NCBI GenBank assembly: GCA_016867955.1
Contig: VGIE01000088.1
Location: 1-7,905 of the forward strand
Origin: Betaproteobacteria bacterium
Lineage (GTDB): Bacteria; Pseudomonadota; Gammaproteobacteria; Burkholderiales; SG8-39
Length of the DNA: 7,905 bases
Reading direction: 5' to 3'
A model generated the notes under the pieces. It did no database searches. It was not told the origin of the DNA and was given only the letters and a program-made list of their open reading frames with translations. Below are positions 1-6,451 of the stretch, in pieces; position 1 is the stretch's first letter; the number at the start of each line of letters is the position of its first letter. Position numbers and translations under genes: made by a program.

Positions 1-554
1 GTGATGGCGCGCGGCACATCGGCCAGCGCGAGGTGGGTGGTGGCGAGCGCCACGCGCAGGCCGCCGCCGACCAACAGCATGACCACGCCATCGGCGCCGC
101 GGCCGCTGCGCTCGGCCAGCCATTCGGTATGGCCGGTGAACGGGATGCCGGCATCGTTGATCACCGCCTTGCTGACGGGCGCGGTCACCATGGCGGCAAA
201 CTCGCCGCTGGCGCAGCCGTCGCTGGCGCGCTCGAGCAGCGCAAGCACATAGGCGGCGTTGGCCGGATCGAGCCGTCCCGCGCGGCAGGACGCGCGCAGC
301 GGCAGGTGCAGCAGCTCCACGCCGCCATCCCCTGCCGCGGCCGCGGCCGCAACGTAGTCGCGCAGCACCGGCGCCACCCCGGCGGCACGGGCGCGCTCGG
401 CCAGCAGCCCGCGATCGCCCAGCAGCACGATGCGCGCCGGCCGGTCCGTGCCGGGTGTCGCTCCGGACAGCCGCGCGGCGAGGGCCATGCAGATTTCCGG
501 GCCGATGCCGGCCGGCTCGCCGGTGGTGACGGCAATGACGGGACGGGCAGCCAT
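1..554 (-). CDS. pdxA: 4-hydroxythreonine-4-phosphate dehydrogenase PdxA (5' part; runs off window start)
   Basis: PdxA oxidises 4-phosphohydroxy-L-threonine with NAD; the product decarboxylates and enters pyridoxine 5'-phosphate synthesis (DXP-dependent vitamin B6 route, cytoplasm). About 184 codons are visible. The N-terminus reads RPVIAVTTGEPAGIGPEI, the family's first conserved block. The block VTAPVSKAVINDAGIPFTGHTE follows, whose His (residue 142 here) matches the first metal-ligand His of the family (H166 in E. coli). ATTHLALADVP lies near the window edge. The catalytic C-terminal half is outside the window. His 142 comes about 24 residues earlier than in E. coli, so the N-terminal half is compact. 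The start is uncertain: ATG at 554 has a weak GGA 8 bases upstream, and ATG at 578 is in frame but lacks a purine-rich site. The gene begins 61 bases (or 37) after the surA stop, so co-transcription and perhaps coupling with surA are likely. The surA-pdxA linkage is widespread in proteobacteria. Confidence 0.95.
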   Translation of the reverse strand, partial: MAARPVIAVTTGEPAGIGPEICMALAARLSGATPGTDRPARIVLLGDRGLLAERARAAGVAPVLRDYVAAAAAAGDGGVELLHLPLRASCRAGRLDPANAAYVLALLERASDGCASGEFAAMVTAPVSKAVINDAGIPFTGHTEWLAERSGRGADGVVMLLVGGGLRVALATTHLALADVPRAI

Positions 555-615
555 GCGCGCGGTCCGGGTGGCGTCCATCAGGCGGTCGACGGGCGTGCGC
601 GACAGCGCCCGCCCC

Positions 616-1962
616 TCAACGATCCTCCATCCGCAGCTCGACGTAGGCACGGTCGCGTAACTGGCGCACCCACTCCTGGAATGCCTCTTCGCTCTTCTTC
701 TCGCGGAGCGCCTTGCGCGCCTCGAGGCGCCTGCGCTCGGTGGACATGTCGGCAATTTGGCGCTCCTGCACCTGGATCAGGTGCAGGCCGAACGGGCTCC
801 TGACCGGCTGGCTCAACTCGCCCACCTTCAGGTCGTTCATGGCGCGCTCGAACTCGGGCACCGTGTCGCCCGGGTACAGCCAGCCCAGCGCGCCGCCGGC
901 ACCCGCCGAGCCGTCGTCGGAATTGAGCTTGGCCATTTCGCCGAAGTCGACGCCATTGACGATGCGCTCGCGCAGGTTCTCCAGCTTTCGCCTCGCCTCG
1001 GCTTCCGATTGCGCCTCGCCCACGCGCAGCAGGATGTGGCGCGCACGCGTCTGCTCGATCATGAGGGGCGAACCCGAGCCGCGCATGTTGTTGAGCCTGA
1101 ACACGTGAAAGCCCGCCGGGCTCCTCAGCACATCGCTGACCTGGCCGGGCGCGAGCTTGCTCAGGGCGTCGAAATACAGGTCCGGAATGCGATCGCGCGG
1201 GCGCCAGCCCAGCTCTCCGCCGGCCATGGCCTCGGCGGCGTCCGAGAAGGACGCCGACAACTGCGCGAAGTCATCGCCGCCGCGGGCACGCTTGACCACC
1301 TCTTCGGCGCGCGCGCGCTGCCGATCGAGTTGCTCCGGCGTCGCCTGCTCGGGCACCCGGATCAGGATGTGCGACAGGTCGAACTCGGAAGCGGTCTCCC
1401 TGCCCTCGGACTGCTCGGCCAGGTACAGATCGACCTCGTTCTCCGAGATGCTGATGCGGTTGTCCACCTCCCGCTCGCGCAGCCGCGACAGCACGATTTC
1501 GTTGCGCAGCTCTTCGCGGAACTTCTGCATCGGCACATTGTCTCGCTCGAGCGCCTGGCGCAACTGCGCCGGCGTCATGTTGTTGCTCTCGGCGACGCGG
1601 GTCACGGTCACGTCGAGCTGCTCGTCGTCAACGCGCAGACCGATTTCCGCCGCCCTCTGCAGCTGCGCGCGTTCGACGATCAGGCGCTCGAGCACCTGGC
1701 GCTCGAGCACGTCGCGCGGCGGCAGCGGCGTATTGCGCTGCTCCAGCTCACGCGTCACGCGCTGCAGGCGCTCGCTCAGCTCGAACCGCGTGATGACGTC
1801 CTGGTTGACCACCGCGATGATGCGGTCCACCAGCTGGATGCGGGTTCGGCCCGGCGTGGCCTGGCCGCTCTGCGCATGGGCCGCCGGCGACTCGATCGCA
1901 CCGGTGAAAATCAGCAACACGCCGATCAGGATGCGCTGCAATGTGGCTGGAAATATCTGCAT
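616..1962 (-). CDS. surA: Periplasmic peptidyl-prolyl isomerase and outer-membrane protein chaperone SurA
   Basis: SurA escorts unfolded outer-membrane proteins through the periplasm to the BAM complex; LptD is a known client in E. coli. The 448-residue product (E. coli about 428) starts with a signal peptide: hydrophobic core at about residues 10-21 and an AHA-Q cleavage site after residue 30. The SurA N-terminal chaperone domain follows (about 42-170), with VDRIIAVVNQDVIT near its beginning. Two parvulin (PpiC) domains come next: about 195-292 (LSHILIRV to GFHVFRLNN, with GGELGW) and about 306-400 (ARHILLRV to GLHLIQVQER, with GGALGWLYPG). A charged C-terminal helix region (401-448) completes the chaperone core, as in the family. 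The ATG at 1962 gives an ordinary signal peptide; only a weak GGAA lies just upstream. The gene lies 106 bases downstream of lptD and just upstream of pdxA, on the same strand. I see no missing region. Confidence 0.97.
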   Translation of the reverse strand: MQIFPATLQRILIGVLLIFTGAIESPAAHAQSGQATPGRTRIQLVDRIIAVVNQDVITRFELSERLQRVTRELEQRNTPLPPRDVLERQVLERLIVERAQLQRAAEIGLRVDDEQLDVTVTRVAESNNMTPAQLRQALERDNVPMQKFREELRNEIVLSRLREREVDNRISISENEVDLYLAEQSEGRETASEFDLSHILIRVPEQATPEQLDRQRARAEEVVKRARGGDDFAQLSASFSDAAEAMAGGELGWRPRDRIPDLYFDALSKLAPGQVSDVLRSPAGFHVFRLNNMRGSGSPLMIEQTRARHILLRVGEAQSEAEARRKLENLRERIVNGVDFGEMAKLNSDDGSAGAGGALGWLYPGDTVPEFERAMNDLKVGELSQPVRSPFGLHLIQVQERQIADMSTERRRLEARKALREKKSEEAFQEWVRQLRDRAYVELRMEDR

Positions 1963-1986
1963 GGTTCCACTGGTTGGTGCGGCTGG

Positions 1987-2001
1987 CGCCGGGGCCCGGC
2001 G
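1987..2001. other. GC-rich 15-base dyad between lptD and surA
   Basis: CGCCGGGGCCCGGCG consists of 7-base complementary arms around a single central G. It lies in the 106-base gap between the lptD stop and the surA start, 25 bases upstream of the surA ATG on the leftward transcript. No run of T follows it in that direction, so it is not a standard intrinsic terminator. A hairpin affecting surA translation, a partial attenuator or an RNA-processing site are possible readings; its role is unknown. Confidence 0.35.
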
Positions 2002-2008
2002 GCTTTCG

Positions 2009-2024
2009 TTGAAAATTCATTCAA
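2009..2024. promoter_or_regulatory. AT-rich dyad TTGAA-N6-TTCAA upstream of surA
   Basis: Five-base inverted arms around AATTCA form the most AT-rich stretch of the lptD-surA gap, within very GC-rich surroundings. It lies about 47 bases upstream of the surA ATG, a reasonable place for an internal surA promoter or a regulator site. I could not place a matching -35/-10 pair or a sigma-E motif around it. Confidence 0.25.
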
Positions 2025-2068
2025 TCCAGTTGCGGGTCATTCCCGCGAGGTACCGGTCGGGATCGCCT

Positions 2069-4363
2069 CTAGTCAAAGAAATCGGTCGTCTGGTTGGCCG
2101 AGGGGGCCAGGTGGTTGAGGCGGGAATAGCCCGGAATGTTGCGCTTGAGCGTCTCCAGCGGGTTGGAGCCGATGCGGGAGAACCCGTTCAGCTCCACCTG
2201 CAGGAACACGGCATTCGTCGACTGTCCGGTCGAGGTCGCAAAGCGCTGCACCACGATGCGGCCGATCCAGCAGTCGCCATTGTATTCGAAGCCCCCCAGC
2301 GCCTCCACCACGCGGCGTTCGCGAAGGGAATAGTTGTAACGGGCCACGGTGTACCAGCCGGCCGACAGCGGCCACTGTGTCGAGACGTCGATCTGGCCGA
2401 GCTGGTTGCGCAGGTAGCGGTAGGACAGGTTGAGCAGCTTGAACTCCTCGGGCTTGTAGCGCGCCGACACCGTCAGGCGCTCGGTGCGCTGCTCGCGCGA
2501 GTTGTACTGCACGCCCGTTTCCGCCGTCCATTTCGGGGCGATGGGGCCCGACAGCGCCCCCAGCCAGTCCGATGACCGGTAGGTGCGGCGCGTGGTGGTG
2601 GGCGTCAGCGCGACCTGCTCGTCGTTGAAGTAGAAGCGCTGCCCCAGCGTCGCGCGCACGGTTTCCTGTCCCGAGCCCGCCGCCAGCAGGCGCGAGGTCA
2701 TGGCCAGCGTCAGCTGGTTGGCGTCGTTGATGCGGTCGCCGCCGACGAAGCTGTTTTCCGAGAAGATCTGCGCATAGTTGAAGTCGGCCAGCGCCGTGTC
2801 GAAGAGCGGGATCTGGTCCTGGTTGCGATACGGCACGCGCAGGTAGAACACGCGCGGCTCGAGCGTCTGCACCATGTTGTTGTTGCCGATGCGCGTCTGG
2901 CGCTCGAAGGTGAGCCCGCCGTCAAGGCTGAAGATCGGCAGCACCCGCTTCGGGCTTGCATCGATGTTGGTCGGCGCGCGGCTCAGGCTGTACTGCGTGG
3001 CATGCATGCCCAGCTTGGGCGTGACGAAGCCGCCGGGGGCGAGCAGCGGCAGCGTCACGCCGGGATACAGCGTGGAGCGGCGGCCGACCACCTGGGTCGG
3101 ATGCGAGAAATCCACGTACTCGCCTGTCACATTGAAGTCGAGGCCAAGGAATTCCTGGCGCACCGCATTGAGCAGGAACTGCGGCGCGCGGCCGTAGGGC
3201 GTCACCACCGGCGTGCTCGGGTCCTGCAGCGTCTGGAACTGCTGCACGCGCGCCGTCGCCGAATAGGTGCCGCTGCCCCACCAGGTGTCGGTGTAGCCGA
3301 CCACGCCCTCGCGGTTGAGGTTGGTTTGAGAGGTCAGGTTGATGCGGCTGGTGAGGTCGCGGAAATAATTGTTGTCGCTCACCTTGTTAATGTTCAGGGA
3401 ACCGAATACCTTGCCGTCGGCATAGGTGTGGTTGAGCGTCAGCGCGGAGCGGTTGGTGCGCAGGATCTTGTCGTCGGGCAGCGCCTCGAAGCGCAGTTCG
3501 CCACCATAGTTCCTGTCAAGGTAACGGAACTGCCCGTTGAGCTGCAGGCCGCGCTTGTCCATGTAGCGCCCCGCCAGCGTGAGGTCGCGGTTGGGTGCCA
3601 GGTTGAAGTAGTAGGGCAGGGTGAACTCGGCGCCGCCATTGTCGGAGCTGCCGATGGAGGGGGGCAGCAGGCCGCTCTTGCGCTCGTTGTTCAGCGAGAA
3701 GCTCAGCCAGGGCAGGTAGAAGATGGGCGTGTCGAGCAGGTGGATTGTGGCGCGGTGCGCCGTGCCGACGTTACGCGTGTAGTCGAGGTCGAGTTCGGCG
3801 ACCTGCGCGTACCAGCCGTTGTTGCCGGGTTTGCAGGTCGTGAACGTGGCATCGGTGATGTGGTACCTGTCCTCGCCCTTCAGCTCCAGCGCGGCCGCCG
3901 AGCCGCGCGCTCCGATTGGCGCCTGGTTGATGCGCTGGCGCGGCGCCAGCGAGTAGTCCGGCTTGTCGATGATGCCGGTGGCATCCGGCAGGCGGTAGCG
4001 CAACGAGGGGCCGGTCATCGCGTCGCCGTCGCGCTCGATGCGTACCTTGCCTGTGGCCGTGACCTCCTCGGTGGCGTTCTGGTACCTGAGCTCGTCGGCG
4101 CTGATGCTGACGTTGCCGCGGCGCAGCTCGGCATTGCCGCTGGCGCGGACTTCCTTGTCGATGGTGCCCTCGATGCGGTCCGCCTTCACATGCACCGGCG
4201 GCCTGGCCTCGGCCGCAGACGCCCGGGCGGGAGCAAGCAGCATGGTCGCAAGCGTTGCTGAAAGCAGGCAATGCAGGCAGTGGCGGACGATCGGCGGCAA
4301 GGGGGGTCTTGGACTGATGGATGCATGAAAAACGGCGCCGCAAGCTGATGATTGCCCGGGCAC
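2069..4363 (-). CDS. lptD: LPS-assembly outer-membrane protein LptD (OstA/Imp)
   Basis: LptD forms, with the lipoprotein LptE, the outer-membrane translocon that places lipopolysaccharide in the outer leaflet. From GTG at 4363 the product has 764 residues (E. coli 784). A signal peptide has a hydrophobic core at about 29-44 and a probable ASA-AE cleavage after residue 50. An OstA/LptA-like beta-jellyroll follows (about 57-190, VKADRIEGTIDKEVRASGNAEL). The long C-terminal part is the barrel, with alternating aromatic strands, FYLPWLSFSLNNERKSGLLPP at about 215-235 and GGFEYNGDCWIGRIVVQRF at about 690-708. After the signal peptide only Cys177 and Cys698 remain. The start is unsettled: GTG at 4363 gives a long n-region, while in-frame TTG at 4300 gives a compact 29-residue signal peptide. 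Neither has a strong ribosome binding site. It is the first gene of the leftward cluster, divergent from amgK. Confidence 0.97.
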   Translation of the reverse strand: MPGQSSACGAVFHASISPRPPLPPIVRHCLHCLLSATLATMLLAPARASAAEARPPVHVKADRIEGTIDKEVRASGNAELRRGNVSISADELRYQNATEEVTATGKVRIERDGDAMTGPSLRYRLPDATGIIDKPDYSLAPRQRINQAPIGARGSAAALELKGEDRYHITDATFTTCKPGNNGWYAQVAELDLDYTRNVGTAHRATIHLLDTPIFYLPWLSFSLNNERKSGLLPPSIGSSDNGGAEFTLPYYFNLAPNRDLTLAGRYMDKRGLQLNGQFRYLDRNYGGELRFEALPDDKILRTNRSALTLNHTYADGKVFGSLNINKVSDNNYFRDLTSRINLTSQTNLNREGVVGYTDTWWGSGTYSATARVQQFQTLQDPSTPVVTPYGRAPQFLLNAVRQEFLGLDFNVTGEYVDFSHPTQVVGRRSTLYPGVTLPLLAPGGFVTPKLGMHATQYSLSRAPTNIDASPKRVLPIFSLDGGLTFERQTRIGNNNMVQTLEPRVFYLRVPYRNQDQIPLFDTALADFNYAQIFSENSFVGGDRINDANQLTLAMTSRLLAAGSGQETVRATLGQRFYFNDEQVALTPTTTRRTYRSSDWLGALSGPIAPKWTAETGVQYNSREQRTERLTVSARYKPEEFKLLNLSYRYLRNQLGQIDVSTQWPLSAGWYTVARYNYSLRERRVVEALGGFEYNGDCWIGRIVVQRFATSTGQSTNAVFLQVELNGFSRIGSNPLETLKRNIPGYSRLNHLAPSANQTTDFFD

Positions 4364-4395
4364 CGGCGGAGCGCGCCGTCGCGCGACGCACCCGT

Positions 4396-4401
4396 ATGAT
4401 A
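4396..4401 (-). promoter_or_regulatory. Possible -10 element (TATCAT) for lptD
   Basis: Read on the minus strand, TATCAT matches five of six bases of the sigma-70 -10 consensus and lies about 33 bases upstream of GTG 4363. No convincing -35 hexamer sits 17 bases further upstream. A sigma-E type GAACTT motif, as used for the E. coli lptD and surA genes, is not seen in this region. Confidence 0.2.
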
Positions 4402-4439
4402 GCCGAGGACAGCAGGGGAGATTGCGGGCAGTATCTTCC

Positions 4440-4452
4440 CCAACCGGGTTGG
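4440..4452. promoter_or_regulatory. 13-base dyad CCAACCGGGTTGG in the lptD/amgK divergent region (possible operator)
   Basis: A perfect inverted repeat with 6-base arms around a central G. It lies about 77 bases upstream of the lptD GTG and about 145 bases before the amgK start, where an operator could act on either gene. A similar dyad occurs at 4495-4507. No protein can be assigned to it, and a small RNA hairpin or chance are alternatives. Confidence 0.35.
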
Positions 4453-4461
4453 ATTCACCAA

Positions 4462-4488
4462 GCGCCTCACAGGACTGCCCTCAGGCGC
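4462..4488. other. Potential hairpin between the two CAAC/GTTG dyads
   Basis: GCGCCT (4462-4467) and AGGCGC (4483-4488) are perfect complements around a 15-base loop. The stem is GC-rich but short. It lies between the dyads at 4440 and 4495. With this base composition a six-base stem is weak evidence. Confidence 0.2.
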
Positions 4489-4494
4489 CCCTGG

Positions 4495-4507
4495 GCAACG
4501 AGGTTGG
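4495..4507. promoter_or_regulatory. Second 13-base dyad GCAACGAGGTTGG, similar to the one at 4440-4452
   Basis: CAAC and GTTG arms separated by three bases, followed by G, as in the element 55 bases to the left (first base to first base). The outermost base pair is imperfect (G opposite G). The shared form is CAAC-N3-GTTGG. The repetition and spacing of roughly five helical turns suggest, but do not prove, paired binding sites. Confidence 0.3.
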
Positions 4508-4518
4508 AGTGGACGCGG

Positions 4519-4528
4519 GTTGCGCAAC
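4519..4528. promoter_or_regulatory. Perfect 10-base palindrome GTTGCGCAAC before amgK
   Basis: GTTGC is followed directly by its reverse complement GCAAC. It uses the same GTTG/CAAC half-sites as the two neighbouring dyads but in the opposite order. It overlaps a poor -35-like TTGCGC (4520-4525), which has a TGAAAT at 4543-4548 (17-base spacer). Such a position would suit repression of amgK, if that promoter is real. Confidence 0.3.
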
Positions 4529-4586
4529 TGCCCCCTCAATTGTGAAATGACCTCTAAAATCGCACCATTCCACACCCACGACAGTC

Positions 4587-4601
4587 GAGGACGCCATCAT
4601 T
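4587..4601 (+). promoter_or_regulatory. Ribosome binding site with apparent ATT (or ATC) start codon of amgK
   Basis: GAGGA at 4587-4591 is the clearest Shine-Dalgarno-like sequence in the divergent region. It lies 7 bases before ATT at 4599 (a good spacing) and 4 before ATC at 4596; both codons are in the amgK frame. No ATG, GTG or TTG occurs in that frame from 4551 to 4667. The site therefore supports initiation here rather than at TTG 4668. Non-AUG starts of the AUU/AUC type are rare but known (infC and pcnB in E. coli). Confidence 0.5.
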
Positions 4602-5693
4602 TCAGCAGCCAGCAGGGAAACGCGCGCCGACCGACTCGACAACCTGCGCGCCTGGGTCGCCGCGCAGTTGGGGCAGACGGCGGGGCCCCGACCGACGGGC
4701 AGCGATGCCTGCACCGCGGCGTTTTCGCTGGCGCCGGCCTCCAACGACGCCAGTTTCCGGCGTTACTTCCGCATCACAAGCGCAGCTGGCGCCGCCGTGC
4801 TGCCTGGCACCGATGCCCGATCGCTCATCGTCATGGACGCGCCGCCCGGCAAGGAGGACTGCCGTGCCTTCGTGCATGTTGCGGGGCTCTTCGGCCGCGC
4901 CGGCGTGCATGTTCCCTCCGTCCTCGCCCAGGATCTCGCGCAGGGCTTCCTCCTGCTCTCCGACCTCGGCGACACCACCTATCTCGCGGCCCTGCAGGCC
5001 GATCCGTCGGGCGCCGACCGGCTGTACCGCGAGGCGCTGGGCGCGCTGGTCGCGATCCAGCGCGGCAGCCGGCCCGGCGAGCTGCCGGCGTACGACCGCG
5101 CGCTGCTCGAGCGCGAGCTGATGCTGTTTCCGGAGTGGTATGTCGCGAAGCAGCTCGGCCGGACGCTGTCCGGTAAGCAGGCGCAGCTGCTGCGGCGGGC
5201 CTTCGACCTGATCATCGAGAACAACCTGGCGCAGCCGCAGGTGTACGTGCATCGGGACTACCATTCGCGCAACCTGATGGTCACGGTGCCCAACCCCGGC
5301 ATCCTCGATTTCCAGGACGCCGTTCACGGCCCGATCACCTACGACCTCGTTTCTCTGCTGCGAGACGCCTACATCGCCTGGGACGAGCAACGGGTCCTAG
5401 ACTGGTGCATCCGCTACTGGGAGGCGGCGCGTACCGCGGGCTTGCCGGTGCAGGGCGATTTCGGCCAGTTCTACCGCGATTTCGAGTGGATGGGGGCCCA
5501 GCGCCAGTTGAAGGTACTCGGCATCTTTGCCCGCCTCGCTCACCGCGACGGCAAGCACGGCTACCTCAGGGACCAGCCGCTGGTAATGTCTTACCTCGGG
5601 AAGACCTGCAGGCGCTATCGCGAACTGGGCCCGCTGGCCGACCTGCTGGATGAATTGCAACCAGTTGAAAAACAGACGGGATACACCTTTTGA
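4599..5693 (+). CDS. amgK: N-acetylmuramate/N-acetylglucosamine anomeric kinase, AmgK-type phosphotransferase
   Basis: AmgK phosphorylates MurNAc (and GlcNAc) at C1 with ATP, the kinase step of the recycling shortcut to UDP-MurNAc described in Pseudomonas. The sequence shows an aminoglycoside-phosphotransferase (APH) fold. Counted from codon 4599, it has N-terminal NDASFRRYFRI (49-59), the catalytic loop HRDYHSRN (218-225, catalytic Asp220, Asn225) and the metal-binding LDFQDAVHGP (Asp237). These match the AmgK/YihE-like family found directly before murU. The start is unusual. The frame is open from 4551, yet holds no ATG, GTG or TTG until TTG at 4668. That late start would remove the helix RADRLDNLRAWVAAQLG, which corresponds to an N-terminal helix I expect in relatives. 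A GAGGA at 4587-4591 sits 7 bases before ATT (4599) and 4 before ATC (4596), so I infer a rare ATT/ATC start, giving 364-365 residues. With TTG 4668 it is 341. The stop overlaps the murU start by 4 bases. Function is inferred from family and neighbour. Confidence 0.9.
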   Translation: MSAASRETRADRLDNLRAWVAAQLGQTAGPRPTGSDACTAAFSLAPASNDASFRRYFRITSAAGAAVLPGTDARSLIVMDAPPGKEDCRAFVHVAGLFGRAGVHVPSVLAQDLAQGFLLLSDLGDTTYLAALQADPSGADRLYREALGALVAIQRGSRPGELPAYDRALLERELMLFPEWYVAKQLGRTLSGKQAQLLRRAFDLIIENNLAQPQVYVHRDYHSRNLMVTVPNPGILDFQDAVHGPITYDLVSLLRDAYIAWDEQRVLDWCIRYWEAARTAGLPVQGDFGQFYRDFEWMGAQRQLKVLGIFARLAHRDGKHGYLRDQPLVMSYLGKTCRRYRELGPLADLLDELQPVEKQTGYTF

Positions 5694-6403
5694 CCACCCC
5701 GCCAAGGACCGCACCAAGAGCAATGATCCTGGCCGCCGGCCGCGGCGAGCGCATGCGGCCGCTCACCGACCGCGTGCCCAAACCGCTGCTCGTTGTTCGC
5801 GGCAGGCCGCTGATCGAATGGATGATCGCGGCGCTCACGCGCGCCAGGGTTACGGAACTGGTGATCAACCACGCGCACCTTGGTGCGCGGATCGTCGAGG
5901 CGCTGGGCCGCGGCGAGCGCCTCGGCGTTTCCATTCGCTATTCGCCGGAGCGCGAGGCGCTGGAGACCGCCGGCGGCGTCGCGCAGGCCCTGCACCTGCT
6001 CGGCGACTCACCCTTCCTGGTAGTGAACTCCGACGTCTATTGCGACTACGATTTTTCGGCGCTGGCCGCGCGCGCCACAACGTCGTTTGCCGCAAGCGAC
6101 GACCTCGCCCACCTCGTCATGGTCGACAATCCCGATCATCACCCGCAGGGCGATTTCGCGCTGGCCGGCGGGCGCATCGCCGAGCGCGGCGCGCCGGAGG
6201 CCATGCGCACTTTTTCCGGCATCGGGCTCTACAGCCCGCGGCTGTTCTCAGGCATCACGCCCGGGCAGAAGGCGCCGCTCGCACCGCTGCTCAGGAAGGC
6301 CATGGCCGCGGGCCGGGTCGGCGGCGAACGCCATGCCGGCCTGTGGCGCGACGTCGGCACTCCGGAACGCCTGGCCACGCTCAACGCGCTCGACGCTGCC
6401 TGA
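5690..6403 (+). CDS. murU: N-acetylmuramate alpha-1-phosphate uridylyltransferase MurU
   Basis: MurU is a nucleotidyltransferase that joins MurNAc-1-phosphate and UTP to give UDP-MurNAc. With AmgK it returns recycled MurNAc to the peptidoglycan precursor pool without passing through MurA/MurB. The 237-residue product shows the sugar-nucleotidyltransferase signature MILAAGRGERMRPLT (12-26) followed by VPKPLL. EALETAGGV (89-97) is followed by the metal-binding VVNSDVYCDYD (Asp115). FSGIGLYSP (175-183) and the C-terminal WRDVGTPERL (219-228, Asp221) complete the set expected of short MurU/RmlA-like enzymes. TTG at 5690 overlaps the amgK stop in the string TTGA, with GGGA 8 bases upstream, pointing to translational coupling. 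ATG at 5723 is an alternative that would start directly with MILAAG and lose 11 residues. The substrate is inferred from pairing with amgK; a glucose-1-phosphate or mannose-1-phosphate enzyme is less likely given length and neighbour. Confidence 0.93.
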   Translation: MTTPPRTAPRAMILAAGRGERMRPLTDRVPKPLLVVRGRPLIEWMIAALTRARVTELVINHAHLGARIVEALGRGERLGVSIRYSPEREALETAGGVAQALHLLGDSPFLVVNSDVYCDYDFSALAARATTSFAASDDLAHLVMVDNPDHHPQGDFALAGGRIAERGAPEAMRTFSGIGLYSPRLFSGITPGQKAPLAPLLRKAMAAGRVGGERHAGLWRDVGTPERLATLNALDAA

Positions 6404-6451
6404 TCCGCAACGCTCCTCTGACATGATTCTCCCGGAAAGCAACCGCGCCCC

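Noticed and set aside
757..2118. 453-codon open frame on the plus strand opposite surA
   Set aside because: It mirrors the surA codons on the opposite strand, where the high GC third position suppresses stops. Its translation shows no domain and is low-complexity (Ala, Leu, His, Arg rich).
3002..4261. 419-codon open frame on the plus strand opposite lptD
   Set aside because: A reverse-strand shadow of lptD, Val/Ala/Arg-rich with no recognisable motif and no ribosome binding site that I could see.
4520..5176. Plus-strand frame with its own start overlapping the amgK 5' end (218 codons)
   Set aside because: The translation is Arg/Pro/Gly-rich and unlike any known fold, whereas the amgK frame carries all kinase motifs. 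I also considered it as evidence of a frameshift in amgK, but the amgK frame is itself open back to 4551.
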